NCBI RefSeq assembly: GCF_014199435.1
Contig: NZ_JACIJP010000005.1
Coordinates: 124,001-188,000, forward strand
DNA length: 64,000 nucleotides
Direction of reading: 5' to 3'
Source of the DNA: Sphingobium subterraneum
GTDB taxonomy: Bacteria; Pseudomonadota; Alphaproteobacteria; Sphingomonadales; Sphingomonadaceae
Part shown: piece by piece, positions 27,501-35,656 of the stretch
Layout: each line of letters starts with the position of its first letter
How positions within the stretch are numbered: position 1 is the stretch's first letter
Notes under the pieces: model-generated
Told to the model about the DNA's origin: nothing
Databases searched by the model: none
Seen by the model: only the letters and a program-made list of their open reading frames with translations
Program-made: the position numbers and the translations under genes

Positions 27501-27715
27501 TTGATGGATTCCTCGATGGGCGCGGCGACGGTATCCGAAAGGGTTTCGGCGGTCGCACCCGGATAATTGGCGGTCACCACCACAGTTGGCGGCGCGATCT
27601 CAGGATATTGGGCAACCGGCAGGCTGGGGTAAGCCACAAGCCCGAACACCACGATCAGGATGGACAGCACGGCCGCAAAAATTGGGCGCCGGATGAAGAA
27701 ATGGGGAAATTTCAT
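24533..27715 (-). CDS. RND efflux permease, HAE1 family (AcrB/MexB-like)
   Basis: 1060 residues, the normal length. Twelve transmembrane helices are expected: TM1 after FFIRRPIFAAVLSILIV, TM4 with the proton-relay acidic pair in GIVVDDAIVVVENVERLM, and TM10 around LVVLIGLAAKNAILIVEFAR. The large periplasmic loops contain FGGRDYNMRVW and KPFGERA. It exports hydrophobic compounds by proton antiport. It is the middle gene of an adaptor-permease-channel operon; drug range cannot be predicted. Confidence 0.95.
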   Translation of the reverse strand: MKFPHFFIRRPIFAAVLSILIVVFGLVAYPSLPVAQYPEIAPPTVVVTANYPGATAETLSDTVAAPIEESINGVENMLYMSSSATGDGGLQITVTFKQGTDIDKAQVLVQNRVSTAEPRLPEVVRQVGVTVLKNSPDILMVIALTSPDGSLPQQYISNYATTQLIDRLARIPGVGGARIFGGRDYNMRVWIDPDRAAELNLTVDEIVAAIRAQNAQVAVGSVGQPPFNTGGTAFQLGIQTQGRLSKPEEFGQIIVKRDDQGRMVKLSDLARIELGAQDYGINASLSGKPMIGIAITQLPGSNALTTAEAIKAEIATQAKSFPKGMTYSIPYNPTEYIQASIEAVQHTLVEAIILVAVVVMLFLQTWRATIIPLVAIPIALVGSMVMLAAFGFSLNNLSLFGLVLAVGIVVDDAIVVVENVERLMAEKGLSPREAAHETMDEVSGALIAIALVLCGVFIPTSFIPGISGEFYKQFALTIVSASVISAIVSLTLSPALAALILKPHHASEPDPGIRGLPARFARKFNAWFQTLSERFGRYTARAVRALVLIGVVYVGLIALAGWRFSATPTGFIPAQDQGYLIAVVQLPPGSSLQRTTDIMATASEIALANPATAYTVAFAGLDGATFSTAPNAGAIFIPLKPFGERAHADALVNDYRKALSAITGGMVLIVPPPPVRGIGTGGGWKMLIEDRANLGYKALEGAAFQMMMKANQTEGITSAFTTFNTRTPRLFADIDRQRAELMGVPVSNVFSTLGTYLGSTYINDFNFLGRTYRVTAQADAPYRDQTSDVGRLKTRSASGQMVPLDAVMTLRNDSGPYRVVRYNLYPSAELQGDTVRGFSSGQSLATMSRIANETLPKGMTFEWTELAYQQLQAGNTGSLVFGLAVLFVFLLLAANYESLVLPLAVILIVPMCLLAAIVGVNLTGGDNNILTQIGLVVLIGLAAKNAILIVEFARQNEDEGMSMRDAAKHAAEQRLRPIVMTSIAFILGVLPLVIGTGAGAEMRRALGVAVFFGMIGVTAFGLLFTPAFYVISRKLGDWTASKIRRGNDKPTEVGEPETSS

Positions 27716-27728
27716 ATTTGTACAGCCG

Positions 27729-28928
27729 TCAACGCGTCGTGGCTTCAGCAGGAGCCGGCGTTTTCAATGGCGTCGAAGCCGGTGCGGTATTGGCCGCGCG
27801 GGGCGTAAGCTTAGTCAGGCGCGCGTTGACCGGTGTTCCGGGCTGCAACTGGGTCAGGCCATCCATAACCACGCGGTCCTTTACGCCAATTCCCGATTTG
27901 ACAACGCGCAGCCCCTCTACCAGCGGGCCGGTCTCAACATTGCGGGATGCCGCCTTGCCATCCGCGCCGACAACGAACACCGTCTTGCGGGTCTGGTCGG
28001 TCAGGACCGCCTCGTCAGGGATCAGCACCGCTCTATACGATCCCGAACCCAGCAACCGGGCGCGCCCGAACATCCCGGGCACAAGGAAACCATCGGGATT
28101 GGGAACTTCAGCATGGGCCCGGATGGTGCCGGATTGCGGATCGATGGCGTTGTCGACGAAGACCATGCGGCCATGCCATCTGTATCCGGTCTCGTCCGCC
28201 AGCTGGATATCCACGGGATTGGGTGCATAGCGCGAGGATTCGCGCTGGCCCTGCTGCGCCTGCCGGATATATTTGAGATAGAAGCTTTCGGCCCCGTCGA
28301 AGCTGAACCAGATCGGGTTTACCGACACGACACGGGTCAGTAAAGTCTGGCCGGCGCTGACATAATCGCCAACAGCCACCTTCTTGTCCGACACCCGCCC
28401 GGTGATCGGCGCGCGCACCACGGTATAGCCAAGATCAAGCGCGCGTGCCTGCGCCTGCGCCCGTGCGCCCGCCAGCGCTGCGGTCGCGCTTCGCAGGGTT
28501 GCCAGCTTGCTCTCATATTCCTCGGTACTGATCGCATGTCCGGCAAGGAGCGCTTTCGCACGCGCAAGTTCGCTCTGTGAGTTGGCCAACACGGCCTCTC
28601 CACGGGCCACTTCGGCGCGGGCCTGGGCGAGGGCGGCCTGATAAGGAGCTTGGTCGATCACGAACAACGTCTGGCCCTGCCGCACCTCCAAACCTTCGCG
28701 AAACAGAACGCGCTGGATGGTGCCAGAAACGCGCGGGACGATCTGTACGTCCTGGACGGCTTCAAAGCGCCCGACATAATCGTCCCAGTCCGTAATCGTG
28801 CGCTGCAGCGGAAAAGCGACGGCTACGGCGGGTTTGGGGGGTGGAGGGGGCTCCTGCTTTCCGCATGCCCCGAGAAGGACGATGAGAAAAAGGGCGCCAT
28901 TGCAGACATTCTTTCGCATCGATGCCAT
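27729..28928 (-). CDS. RND efflux periplasmic adaptor (membrane-fusion lipoprotein)
   Basis: 399 residues. The lipobox LIVLLGACGKQ marks a lipoprotein of about 380 mature residues. The biotinyl-lipoyl motif VSGTIQRVLFREGLEVRQGQTLFVID, a helical hairpin rich in Ala, Arg and Glu, and RAPITGRVSDKKVAVGDYVSAGQTL follow. It bridges permease and outer-membrane factor. First gene of the operon; 13 bp separate it from the permease. No regulator gene is adjacent. Confidence 0.94.
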   Translation of the reverse strand: MASMRKNVCNGALFLIVLLGACGKQEPPPPPKPAVAVAFPLQRTITDWDDYVGRFEAVQDVQIVPRVSGTIQRVLFREGLEVRQGQTLFVIDQAPYQAALAQARAEVARGEAVLANSQSELARAKALLAGHAISTEEYESKLATLRSATAALAGARAQAQARALDLGYTVVRAPITGRVSDKKVAVGDYVSAGQTLLTRVVSVNPIWFSFDGAESFYLKYIRQAQQGQRESSRYAPNPVDIQLADETGYRWHGRMVFVDNAIDPQSGTIRAHAEVPNPDGFLVPGMFGRARLLGSGSYRAVLIPDEAVLTDQTRKTVFVVGADGKAASRNVETGPLVEGLRVVKSGIGVKDRVVMDGLTQLQPGTPVNARLTKLTPRAANTAPASTPLKTPAPAEATTR

Positions 28929-29276
28929 TTCGGTACGCGCGTCGATGAATTCAACAGTATGGTAAAAAATTGTGCGAGTGCGAATAAGTCATGTGGTCTG
29001 TTACAATATGCAATCGTTCTATTTTTATCAGCATAGATCTTGTTATGTTCTTTTCTCTGTGACGGAATGATTTGGTTCTTGGCCGATTTGGCCGATCTTC
29101 CGCAAAGGATTGCATTTGTGCACCGGCAGCAAAAAATGGCGCCCTGCACCACCGTTTGCGATGTAACCTGTTGACGCGCCGTGCGGGGCGCACCACTTGC
29201 GGGTCACGTGGCGATCCCCAGCGGTCGCTGGGCAAGCTGTTGCCGACCTGTTCGTCTGCGCCCGAAAGGATATGTC
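28929..29276. other. 348-bp divergent intergenic region, RND operon / ene-reductase
   Basis: This AT-rich stretch separates the RND adaptor (minus strand) from the ene-reductase (plus strand). A perfect 7-bp inverted repeat CCCAGCG (29217-29223)/CGCTGGG (29226-29232) lies 45 bp before the ene-reductase start. No convincing sigma-70 promoter was identified on the RND side, and no small gene was seen. Confidence 0.6.
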
Positions 29277-30380
29277 ATGACCAGCCCCGCACTTTTCGAG
29301 CCCCTCGCGATCGGCAATCTTTCGCTGCGTAATCGGATCGTGATCGCGCCGATGTGCCAATATTCCGCGGTTGATGGGAACATGACTGACTGGCACCTCA
29401 TCCATTTGGGGCACCTGGCGCTTTCGGGCGCTGCCCTGCTGACTATCGAAGCGACGGCGGTCCTTCCTGAAGGACGCATCAGCTATGGGGATGTCGGGCT
29501 GTGGAACGACGAAAACGAAGTCGCGATCAGCCGTACGCTGGACAGTGTCCGCCGGTGGTCGGACATAAAGGTCGGTATTCAATTGGCGCATGCAGGGCGG
29601 AAGGCTTCGACGGACCTGCCATGGACCGGGCGGGGGCAGATTCCGCGCGCGGCTGCAAATGGCTGGCAGACCGTTGCTCCGTCCGCATTGCCCATGAACC
29701 CGGGGGAGGAACCGCCACTGGCCCTGGACAAGGCGGAAATGACGCGCATTCGAAATGCCTTTGCCTCGTCGGCGGAACGGGCAGGGCGCTTGGGCGTGGA
29801 CGTCGTGCAGATTCACGCCGCGCACGGCTATCTTCTGCACCAGTTCCTTTCGCCACTGTCCAACCATCGCGACGACGAATATGGCGGCAGTCTGGAGAAC
29901 AGGCTGCGCTTCCCGCTCGAAATCTTTGATGTTGTCCGCGCGGCGTTTCCGGCTGATCGTCCGGTGACCGTGCGTGTTTCAGGGACCGACTGGGTAGAGG
30001 GTGGCTGGACAATTGAGGAAACGATCGCTTTCTCGCAGGCTGTCGAAGCGCGTGGCGCGGCCGCGATCCACGTGTCGAGCGGCGGCCTCGACCCGCGCCA
30101 GCATATCCCCGTCGGTCCGGGGTATCAGGTTCCGCTTGCGCATGCCGTCAAACAAGAAGTGGGCATTCCCGTCGTTGCGGTAGGGCTGATCACCGATTAC
30201 GACCATGCCGAAGCAATCCTCACAAGCGGGCAGGCCGACTTGATCGCTCTGGCACGTGGTGTCCTTTATGATCCGCGCTGGCCTTGGCACGCGGCCGCGC
30301 ATCTGGGTGCCCATGTCGCGGCGCCGAACCAGTATCTCCGTTCCCAACCGCACGAGTATCGCGATCTTTTCAAGGCCTGA
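29277..30380 (+). CDS. NADH:flavin oxidoreductase, Old Yellow Enzyme family (YqjM-like)
   Basis: 367 residues from ATG 29277, preceded by GAAAGGA; this start gives the usual N-terminus LFEPLAIGNLSLRNRIVIAPM. Motifs are PMCQYSA (the redox-tuning Cys of the YqjM class), IQLAHAGRKAST with the catalytic His pair region, IHAAHGYLLHQFLSPLSNHRDDEYGGS, and LIALARGVLYDPRW at the FMN phosphate. It reduces activated alkenes with FMN. It faces away from the RND operon. Confidence 0.93.
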   Translation: MTSPALFEPLAIGNLSLRNRIVIAPMCQYSAVDGNMTDWHLIHLGHLALSGAALLTIEATAVLPEGRISYGDVGLWNDENEVAISRTLDSVRRWSDIKVGIQLAHAGRKASTDLPWTGRGQIPRAAANGWQTVAPSALPMNPGEEPPLALDKAEMTRIRNAFASSAERAGRLGVDVVQIHAAHGYLLHQFLSPLSNHRDDEYGGSLENRLRFPLEIFDVVRAAFPADRPVTVRVSGTDWVEGGWTIEETIAFSQAVEARGAAAIHVSSGGLDPRQHIPVGPGYQVPLAHAVKQEVGIPVVAVGLITDYDHAEAILTSGQADLIALARGVLYDPRWPWHAAAHLGAHVAAPNQYLRSQPHEYRDLFKA

Positions 30381-30456
30381 GCTAGGCATTCGGGTTTCTG
30401 CCGCACGCCGTTACGCAAAGCGTTACGGTTCCGGTGATTGCAGGACCATCGTCGGT

Positions 30457-31197
30457 GTGACACATATCCCGCTGTGCCGCATCGCTTGGGAGGCTGGCCG
30501 TGAAAAATTTCCTGCGGAATGCATCTCTCCAGTCGGCGGATCTCGCAGGACGCTTGCTGCGCTGCTCATCCTCGCGCTCCTCATGCTCGTCTTAGTCGGG
30601 CTGGCGTCTCAGTTGTGGGAGCACGAGACGCTGATGTTCGATCGATGGGTGCTGCTTAGCCTGCGCGACCCGGCCGATCACCTGCTGCCCATCGGGCCTC
30701 GCTGGTTCACCAGTTTCATGGTCGATATTACGGCACTTGGCAGCATTGGCGTGTTGGCCCTAATGGCGGCGGGCGTCGCAGGTTATCTGTGGGTGGTTCA
30801 AAAGCGCAGCGCTGCCCTTCTGATTCTGGCTTCGGTGGGGTCGGGCATTGCCGTGTCGAACGCCCTGAAAATTTGGTTTCTGCGCCCACGGCCAGAAATC
30901 GTCCCCCATCTCGTACTGATCCAGACCGCCAGCTTTCCGAGCGGCCACGCCATGAACGCGGCCGTGGCATATCTGACGTTGGGAAGCGTGCTGGCCAGCG
31001 CGCAGGGGGACCGCGGCGTGCGCGTGTACATTATGAGCGTTGCGGTTGCTTTAACGTTCGTGGTCGGTTTTTCCCGGATTTATCTAGGAGTGCATTGGCC
31101 CACGGATGTACTGGCAGGCTGGACCATGGGGTCAGTCTGGGCACTGCTGTGTTCGACCCTGTCATATCGGCTGCAGCGGTCACGCAAAAGCGCATGA
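30457..31197 (+). CDS. PAP2-family phosphatase, membrane-bound
   Basis: About 246 residues if GTG 30457 is the start; no ATG is available after the preceding gene, so the start is uncertain. Six hydrophobic segments are seen. The three PAP2 signature motifs are present: KIWFLRPRPE, PSGHAMNAAVAYLTL and SRIYLGVHWPTDVLAGW. Members dephosphorylate undecaprenyl pyrophosphate, phosphatidate or similar lipids. It lies 76 bp after the ene-reductase with a near-palindrome CCGTTACGC/GCGTTACGG in the gap. Confidence 0.85.
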   Translation: MTHIPLCRIAWEAGREKFPAECISPVGGSRRTLAALLILALLMLVLVGLASQLWEHETLMFDRWVLLSLRDPADHLLPIGPRWFTSFMVDITALGSIGVLALMAAGVAGYLWVVQKRSAALLILASVGSGIAVSNALKIWFLRPRPEIVPHLVLIQTASFPSGHAMNAAVAYLTLGSVLASAQGDRGVRVYIMSVAVALTFVVGFSRIYLGVHWPTDVLAGWTMGSVWALLCSTLSYRLQRSRKSA

Positions 31198-31380
31198 TGC
31201 TGCATTTCTCCGCATTTGAGGCCAGGAATTGTTCTGGCCTTCGGCACGGCAAGATAACTCGCCACGTGGTTTTTTATACTCAGCGCCGCGCCCGAGCAGA
31301 CGTCCCCAAACCGGCACTTTTGACGACCTTTGCCGAGGTCTGCGGAGAAACCAGCAGGACCATTGCCACAAAGGCAAAGG

Positions 31381-31396
31381 GCCGCCGTTCGGCGGC
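31381..31396 (-). terminator. Possible terminator hairpin downstream of trmB
   Basis: GCCGCC (31381-31386) pairs with GGCGGC (31391-31396) across a GTTC loop. On the minus strand it is followed by CCCTTTGCC, a weak U-tract. It sits in the 275-bp convergent gap between the PAP2 gene and trmB, which shows no gene. Confidence 0.35.
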
Positions 31397-31472
31397 TAAC
31401 CAAGATGTGAGTCGTCTTGGCGCGCGAGGCAGCCTGAGGATCCGCGACGCGTAATGAAAAGGTGCGGTCCTT

Positions 31473-32180
31473 CTAGCGGCGGCGATACCGGAAGTACCAG
31501 ACTTCGTGCCCCTGGCGGCGGGCCTTTGCCTCGTAGCGCGTTTCTGGCCACCCGCCGGGACGGGTAAGGAAGTCTCGGGGCGACTCGCACAGCCAGTCGA
31601 AGTCCGTGCGGGCATTCATGACCATGAGCGCCCAGCGCAGATAGACTGGATGGTCCGTACCGAAGCGAAATTCACCGCCGGGCTTGAGCTTCGCCGCGAT
31701 CAGATCGAGCGGGCCATCGTTCATCATCCGTCGCTTCGCGTGTCGGGCCTTGGGCCAGGGATCGGGATGAAGCAGATAGACGAAGCTCAGCGCGCCGTCG
31801 GGAATGCGGGCGAGCACATCGAGCGCATCCCCATGGTGAATGCGGACATTCGGGATCCCGGGTTTTTCCGCGTCCCCGTGCACATGGGCAAGCGCCGCCG
31901 CTACGCCGTTCAGAAAAGGCTCACAACCTATAAACCCGTGGTCGGGCAGCATGTCGGCCCGATAGGCAATATGCTCGCCGCCACCGAAACCGATCTCGAA
32001 ATGCAGCGGGCGCGGTTCGCCGAACAGGCGCTTTGCTGTGACGGGGCCGTCTTCGGGAACCGCAATCTGGGGCAGCAGTGTGTCGACCAGCGACTGCTGA
32101 AAAGCCCGCAGGGGCTTGCCCTTCGCGCGGCCGTAGAGGCGGTTGAGCGTGGTCGGATCGCCGGATTTATAGGCTGTCAT
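31473..32180 (-). CDS. trmB: tRNA (guanine46-N7)-methyltransferase
   Basis: 235 residues. It has the SAM-binding LHFEIGFGGGEHI, the motif FIGCEPFLNGVA, LLHPDPWPKARHAKRR (the family signature) and FRFGTDHPVYLRWAL. It methylates G46 of tRNAs. The next gene upstream on the same strand, 50 bp away, is the interrupted exported-protein gene. Confidence 0.94.
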   Translation of the reverse strand: MTAYKSGDPTTLNRLYGRAKGKPLRAFQQSLVDTLLPQIAVPEDGPVTAKRLFGEPRPLHFEIGFGGGEHIAYRADMLPDHGFIGCEPFLNGVAAALAHVHGDAEKPGIPNVRIHHGDALDVLARIPDGALSFVYLLHPDPWPKARHAKRRMMNDGPLDLIAAKLKPGGEFRFGTDHPVYLRWALMVMNARTDFDWLCESPRDFLTRPGGWPETRYEAKARRQGHEVWYFRYRRR

Positions 32181-32400
32181 CCGGGCGCGCTAGCCGAGCA
32201 CGCGCGGCGGAGCAAGAGTGATCCGCAGCGTTAGCCCCGACAGCGCTTGCCCTGATATTCCATGCGGTTCTTAACGAAGGCTGTGCCATTCCAGCGCAGT
32301 ACTGGGAAGCAGAAGCCTGGGCCGCCGACTGAAACGTCCGGCCAGCCGCCAGCACCTTTCGTTTTCAGGAATTCGACCATGCCCTGATTGCTATCGACTA

Positions 32401-32408
32401 CCTTCCAG
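32401..32408. repeat. Target-site duplication, left copy
   Basis: CCTTCCAG, repeated at 35649-35656 on the far side of the element. Eight base pairs fits the 8-10 bp range of IS1-family elements. Confidence 0.9.
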
Positions 32409-32432
32409 GGTAGTGTCTCAGTTTGAATTTTC
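32409..32432. repeat. Left terminal inverted repeat of the IS1-family element
   Basis: 24 bp, beginning GGTAGTGTCTCAG and ending GAATTTTC; identical over its full length to the reverse complement of 35625-35648. Confidence 0.92.
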
Positions 32433-33311
32433 CAGCGCCCGCTTCTTGTAAGGACCGCGAGCCTTTGGAGCGGGTGCCATTTCGTCAATCTTTGCGATTA
32501 CATCATCAAGTGACCAAAGGCGGTCAGTGATCCCCGCTGCCATAGCAGGCGACATACGCAGCGTCTTGTGAATGCGGGTGAAGTTATAAAACACGAAATA
32601 GAGCGCCAGCGCGTGAATGTGGTTATCCAGCTTCTTTGAGAACGCATTGGTCAGACGCGTGAAGCGGCGCATGGACATACGCATAGTGAGATTCTGACGC
32701 TCGACATAGGACGTGCTGACATGGGCAATGTCGGGATTGCCTTCCACGCGCTGCTTGCGAGCGCCGATGCACTCCGCAGGGCTGTAGCGGCCCGGTGCTG
32801 TGATTGTTGGGCCATATAGCTTCACAAGCTGAGCGAAGTCCACGTCGCTACCGAAAGCGCCCTCTACGGCCTCCAGATATGCCTTATGCCCGTCTGTGGT
32901 AAGCTGCACCCGATTTGCCAGACGGTCGCGCAGATCGTCCATAAGCACCATTGCGCTTTCGCCTGAACGGTCGCCAACGTAGAACGACACGATCAGCTTG
33001 GTATCCGCATCAATCGCAGTCCATGTCCAAACGTCGCCTGCGCCTTCCGGTGCAGCTTTGGCCGTCGCTACGTTCTTTTGCTTCGCATGACAGAACGACC
33101 AGATCTCATCACACTGAATGCGCGACGCCTTCACGTTGCGGACAGTCTCGTCATGGATGGCAAGGCAGGCTTCTCCAGCCTCAACAAGCAGCTTTGAAAC
33201 TGTGTTGATCGACACGTCTGCCACGCGGCTGATCGAGCGCATGGACGAACCTTCGCAAAGCATTGCGAGAATTTGAGCGCGCTTGGCACGGGGTAGCTTG
33301 TTCATACTCAT
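32418..33311 (-). CDS. IS1-family DDE transposase
   Basis: 297 residues from ATG 33311 (ATG 33305 also possible). An N-terminal helix-turn-helix ([32 protein letters not shown]) precedes a DDE domain: IQCDEIWSF (Asp near 78), [13 protein letters not shown] (Asp near 150) and [13 protein letters not shown] (Glu near 214), with [21 protein letters not shown] after it. This is the long single-ORF IS1 type common in alphaproteobacteria. The stop lies 10 bp inside the left terminus. The start codon is within a hairpin. Confidence 0.92.
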   Translation of the reverse strand: MSMNKLPRAKRAQILAMLCEGSSMRSISRVADVSINTVSKLLVEAGEACLAIHDETVRNVKASRIQCDEIWSFCHAKQKNVATAKAAPEGAGDVWTWTAIDADTKLIVSFYVGDRSGESAMVLMDDLRDRLANRVQLTTDGHKAYLEAVEGAFGSDVDFAQLVKLYGPTITAPGRYSPAECIGARKQRVEGNPDIAHVSTSYVERQNLTMRMSMRRFTRLTNAFSKKLDNHIHALALYFVFYNFTRIHKTLRMSPAMAAGITDRLWSLDDVIAKIDEMAPAPKARGPYKKRALENSN

Positions 33312-33323
33312 TTTAGTATGAAC
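33300..33323 (-). promoter_or_regulatory. Hairpin enclosing the transposase start codon
   Basis: GTTCATACT (33300-33308) and AGTATGAAC (33315-33323) are perfect reverse complements with a 6-nt loop. In the minus-strand mRNA the first AUG starts in the loop and the second AUG lies in the 3' arm. Folding would limit translation of transcripts entering from the cargo genes. Confidence 0.6.
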
Positions 33324-33326
33324 TTT

Positions 33327-33346
33327 TATGCTTAGTGTCAAGCATA
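33327..33346 (-). terminator. Hairpin between the ImmA gene and the transposase gene
   Basis: TATGCTT (33327-33333) pairs with AAGCATA (33340-33346), loop 6 nt, 5 bp past the ImmA/IrrE stop. On the minus strand AAAAG rather than U follows, so efficient termination is doubtful. Confidence 0.4.
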
Positions 33347-33351
33347 TTAAT

Positions 33352-34437
33352 TCAGATTACAAGCCGTAGCGTTGGTTTTGACGCTCCGATTTCAGAGCCA
33401 AAGGCTTCCGCTGCCAACCCAAAGACGAGATCATGAAATTCATCTTCAGGAATATTAATAGACTTCGCAACATCGGCCCTAGTGATCCTATCATTCCAAT
33501 ATTCTTTGAATACGGTTTTCCATATTTTGGAAGTTTCGAAAGGCATTGGGTCTGGCTCTGATGTTCTGCTTCCCTCCTTATTCATTTGGATAAAATATGA
33601 ACGAGCCTGCCATTCCGTTATCATCTTCAACTTTGACAGTTGGAAAGTTAAAGCTGAAAGGGAAACGCCCCACCGCTTTTTATATTTTTGTATTTCAGCG
33701 AGAGAGCTGACACGCGTGATGCGGCTTCTAACGTCACTTGGAGGCATTAAAAAACTTCCGGCAAACGCATTTGCCTCTGGCTCTGCAGATTTATGTTTTG
33801 AGCCTCCGTGTTGGTGCATACAAAGGTGGCCCAGCTCATGAGCGGCGTCAAATCTGCTGTGCTCGGACGACTTTAGCGTATTTAAGAACACATATGGGAT
33901 TCCAGATCGCCATGTCGAAAAAGCATCAACACATTTGGTCTTTTCGGTCAAAGAGTAAACCCGAACACCTTTAGCTTCTAAAAGGTCTATCATGTTGCCG
34001 ACTGGCCTGTCCCCAAGGCCCCAGTGCGCACGCAAAGTTGCGGCCGCTGATTCCGGTGTCGGTTCATGGCTGAGATTAGGAAGATCAACTTCGGGAAGAC
34101 CGAAATCCTCTTCAATTTTATCGGACACCAAGAAAGCTAGCGAAGCGGCGGCAAGTGCGCGGGAGCGCTGCTTTGCTGTCATGGCTTTTAGGCTGCGGAA
34201 ACTAGCATCTTCTTTATCGACTTCATCCAAATCATCGCCATAGAAAAATTCTATCGGGTAATTCAATGCTTTAGCAAGTGCTTCGACGGTTTCCTCTTCC
34301 GGTTGGTTATTTCTGTTTTCCAGACGCGACAATGTTACAGGGCTGATACCAGCAGCGGCGGCCAGTGCCTGACTCGACATTTCGCGGCGGCTCCGAGCTA
34401 ATCGAAGCCGCTGGCTGTTGAAATCTTTCGGCATCAC
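33352..34437 (-). CDS. XRE-type HTH fused to an ImmA/IrrE metallo-endopeptidase
   Basis: 361 residues. Residues about 8-62 are an XRE helix-turn-helix ([35 protein letters not shown]). The zinc peptidase motif HELGH is at about 200-204 with a third-ligand Glu in [15 protein letters not shown] near 221. ImmA/IrrE proteases cleave repressors; XRE-COG2856 proteins are found in toxin-antitoxin-like and phage-control pairs. It overlaps the upstream 220-aa gene by 4 bp, indicating a two-gene unit. It is cargo of the transposon. Confidence 0.85.
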   Translation of the reverse strand: MMPKDFNSQRLRLARSRREMSSQALAAAAGISPVTLSRLENRNNQPEEETVEALAKALNYPIEFFYGDDLDEVDKEDASFRSLKAMTAKQRSRALAAASLAFLVSDKIEEDFGLPEVDLPNLSHEPTPESAAATLRAHWGLGDRPVGNMIDLLEAKGVRVYSLTEKTKCVDAFSTWRSGIPYVFLNTLKSSEHSRFDAAHELGHLCMHQHGGSKHKSAEPEANAFAGSFLMPPSDVRSRITRVSSLAEIQKYKKRWGVSLSALTFQLSKLKMITEWQARSYFIQMNKEGSRTSEPDPMPFETSKIWKTVFKEYWNDRITRADVAKSINIPEDEFHDLVFGLAAEAFGSEIGASKPTLRLVI

Positions 34438-35096
34438 TTTTTCTTTATAACGGGGGTAATCTCAAACTTGTCATCGTCGCCATCGTCTTTGCGAGAGCCA
34501 AACGAAGGGGCAAACTCGCCATATTTGAAAATCTTAATGCGCTCATGAAACCCGTCAAATTTGTCTTCATCAACTGCCTTTGGGTGAGACAATTCACAAC
34601 ACAAAGTGCCGTCGGTGGCAATGGATACCATCAAATACCAGCATTCCGCTCTTGCAATGGCACTTATCCTTGCCACTTTCGCGGCTTCTTCTTCTGCCAT
34701 TTCGGGAAACAAGAAACCCGTACCCGACTCCTCAATCAGCTTCTTTTTTCCATCGCCAATTTTAGATTTTGGTTGCGGGTCTTCTGTGCCACACGCCTGA
34801 TCGACCATCTGGAAGAAGATTTTGCGCCCATACGCAGCATCAAAGACACCCTCCATATTACTCACGGAGAAAATCTCGTAATCAACAACCGTCGAAGAAA
34901 GCAGCACCTTACGCAGAGATTCGACGCCAAAGATATATTTGAGCATCCCTTCGGCGGTTTTCGGCTGAAGCCCCGACGCCAGATTGCGCCCGTGGATTGC
35001 GCCTTCGCAAATTTCCGACACCATCGAGACATCCATGCCAAAATCATGAAGCCTGGATTTTACTTCGATTTCATCAGAACGGACGATGTCAGCCAT
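34434..35096 (-). CDS. Unknown 220-residue protein paired with XRE-ImmA
   Basis: No family recognised. Visible parts: an N-terminal EIEVKSRLHDFGMDVSMVSEI, a mid region GRKIFFQMVDQACGTEDPQPKSK, ARAECWYLMVSIATDGTLCCE, and a charged tail [18 protein letters not shown]. No signal peptide or membrane segment. It overlaps the protease gene by 4 bp (ATGA-type) and is preceded by a 13-bp perfect dyad, the layout of an autoregulated pair. It could be the effector or the substrate/partner of the protease; this is inference. Confidence 0.75.
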   Translation of the reverse strand: MADIVRSDEIEVKSRLHDFGMDVSMVSEICEGAIHGRNLASGLQPKTAEGMLKYIFGVESLRKVLLSSTVVDYEIFSVSNMEGVFDAAYGRKIFFQMVDQACGTEDPQPKSKIGDGKKKLIEESGTGFLFPEMAEEEAAKVARISAIARAECWYLMVSIATDGTLCCELSHPKAVDEDKFDGFHERIKIFKYGEFAPSFGSRKDDGDDDKFEITPVIKKK

Positions 35097-35106
35097 AGAA
35101 ATATGC

Positions 35107-35152
35107 CTTGTTAATTTTCAATCCCTCATTTGTGGCACAGAAAATTAACAAG
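35107..35152 (-). promoter_or_regulatory. 13-bp perfect dyad upstream of the 220-aa/XRE-ImmA pair
   Basis: CTTGTTAATTTTC (35107-35119) and GAAAATTAACAAG (35140-35152) are exact reverse complements separated by 20 nt. It occupies most of the 64-bp gap before the start at 35096, next to AAGG at the likely ribosome site. A probable operator for the XRE domain. Confidence 0.65.
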
Positions 35153-35160
35153 CGCAAACT

Positions 35161-35382
35161 TTATTTGCTCCAACGCTTAGCCGCGGCCTTCCGCGCAATC
35201 TCCACCCGCCGCTCCGGTGTCATATTCTCAGCGCGCTTCTTGCCGCCCAAGCTACCAAGTTGGGCGGCGGCGCTCTTTGCGTCTGTTGCGTCCTCAATCT
35301 CGCCAGTAGCGATCTTGCCTATCATCACAGCAAGGCCAATTGCATCGGCTGGGCGCTTCTCTCCGCGTGGGCCTTTAGGCAT
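35161..35382 (-). CDS. Small cargo protein, 73 residues
   Basis: It begins PKGPRGEKRPADAIGLAVMIGKI and ends TPERRVEIARKAAAKRW, a basic, alanine-rich pattern that I recall as a conserved small protein often annotated as RNA-binding in alphaproteobacteria; function unknown. Its ATG shares one base with the stop of the previous 59-aa gene (TAATG), indicating coupling. Confidence 0.7.
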   Translation of the reverse strand: MPKGPRGEKRPADAIGLAVMIGKIATGEIEDATDAKSAAAQLGSLGGKKRAENMTPERRVEIARKAAAKRWSK

Positions 35383-35561
35383 TACTTTTCTACCACCGCA
35401 GCAGTCGCGCCTGTGTCGTCATTCACGATTAACGCACGATCCGCACCGTGACGGATCAAACCGTCAGCGGCGAACCTTTTCACTTTTTCCAAATCACCAG
35501 CGTGCGGCGTCGTGCCCTTGCGAATTTCACCGCTGTAATATTCTACTCGATAATACGCCAT
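35382..35561 (-). CDS. Small cargo protein, 59 residues
   Basis: Start ATG 35561, the MAYYRVEYYSGEIRKGTTPH reading; an upstream ATG at 35588 would add nine residues. It ends in ALIVNDDTGATAAVVEK. It is the first gene inside the right end of the element, 64 bp from the inverted repeat. Compact and without membrane segment; role unknown. Confidence 0.65.
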   Translation of the reverse strand: MAYYRVEYYSGEIRKGTTPHAGDLEKVKRFAADGLIRHGADRALIVNDDTGATAAVVEK

Positions 35562-35624
35562 GCAGCCTCCATGCTTTCCGCTAAGCATACAGGAAGCGAC
35601 GGCTGGATGCGATAGGCTAACCGT

Positions 35625-35648
35625 GAAAATTCAAACTGAGACACTACC
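35625..35648. repeat. Right terminal inverted repeat of the IS1-family element
   Basis: 24 bp, ending CTGAGACACTACC; the exact reverse complement of 32409-32432. Confidence 0.92.
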
Positions 35649-35656
35649 CCTTCCAG
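35649..35656. repeat. Target-site duplication, right copy
   Basis: CCTTCCAG, the partner of 32401-32408, followed by the coding sequence of the interrupted gene. Confidence 0.9.

Larger units (their letters stand above)
32409..35648. mobile_element. 3,240-bp IS1-family transposon with cargo genes
   Basis: It is bounded by perfect 24-bp terminal inverted repeats starting GGTAGTGTCTCAG (32409-32432 and 35625-35648) and an 8-bp duplication. It contains five genes, all on the minus strand: a 59-aa protein, a 73-aa protein, a 220-aa protein, an XRE-ImmA/IrrE protein and the transposase at the left end. GC content is visibly lower than in the surrounding chromosome. Both ends and the target are intact, so the insertion looks recent. 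Confidence 0.92.
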
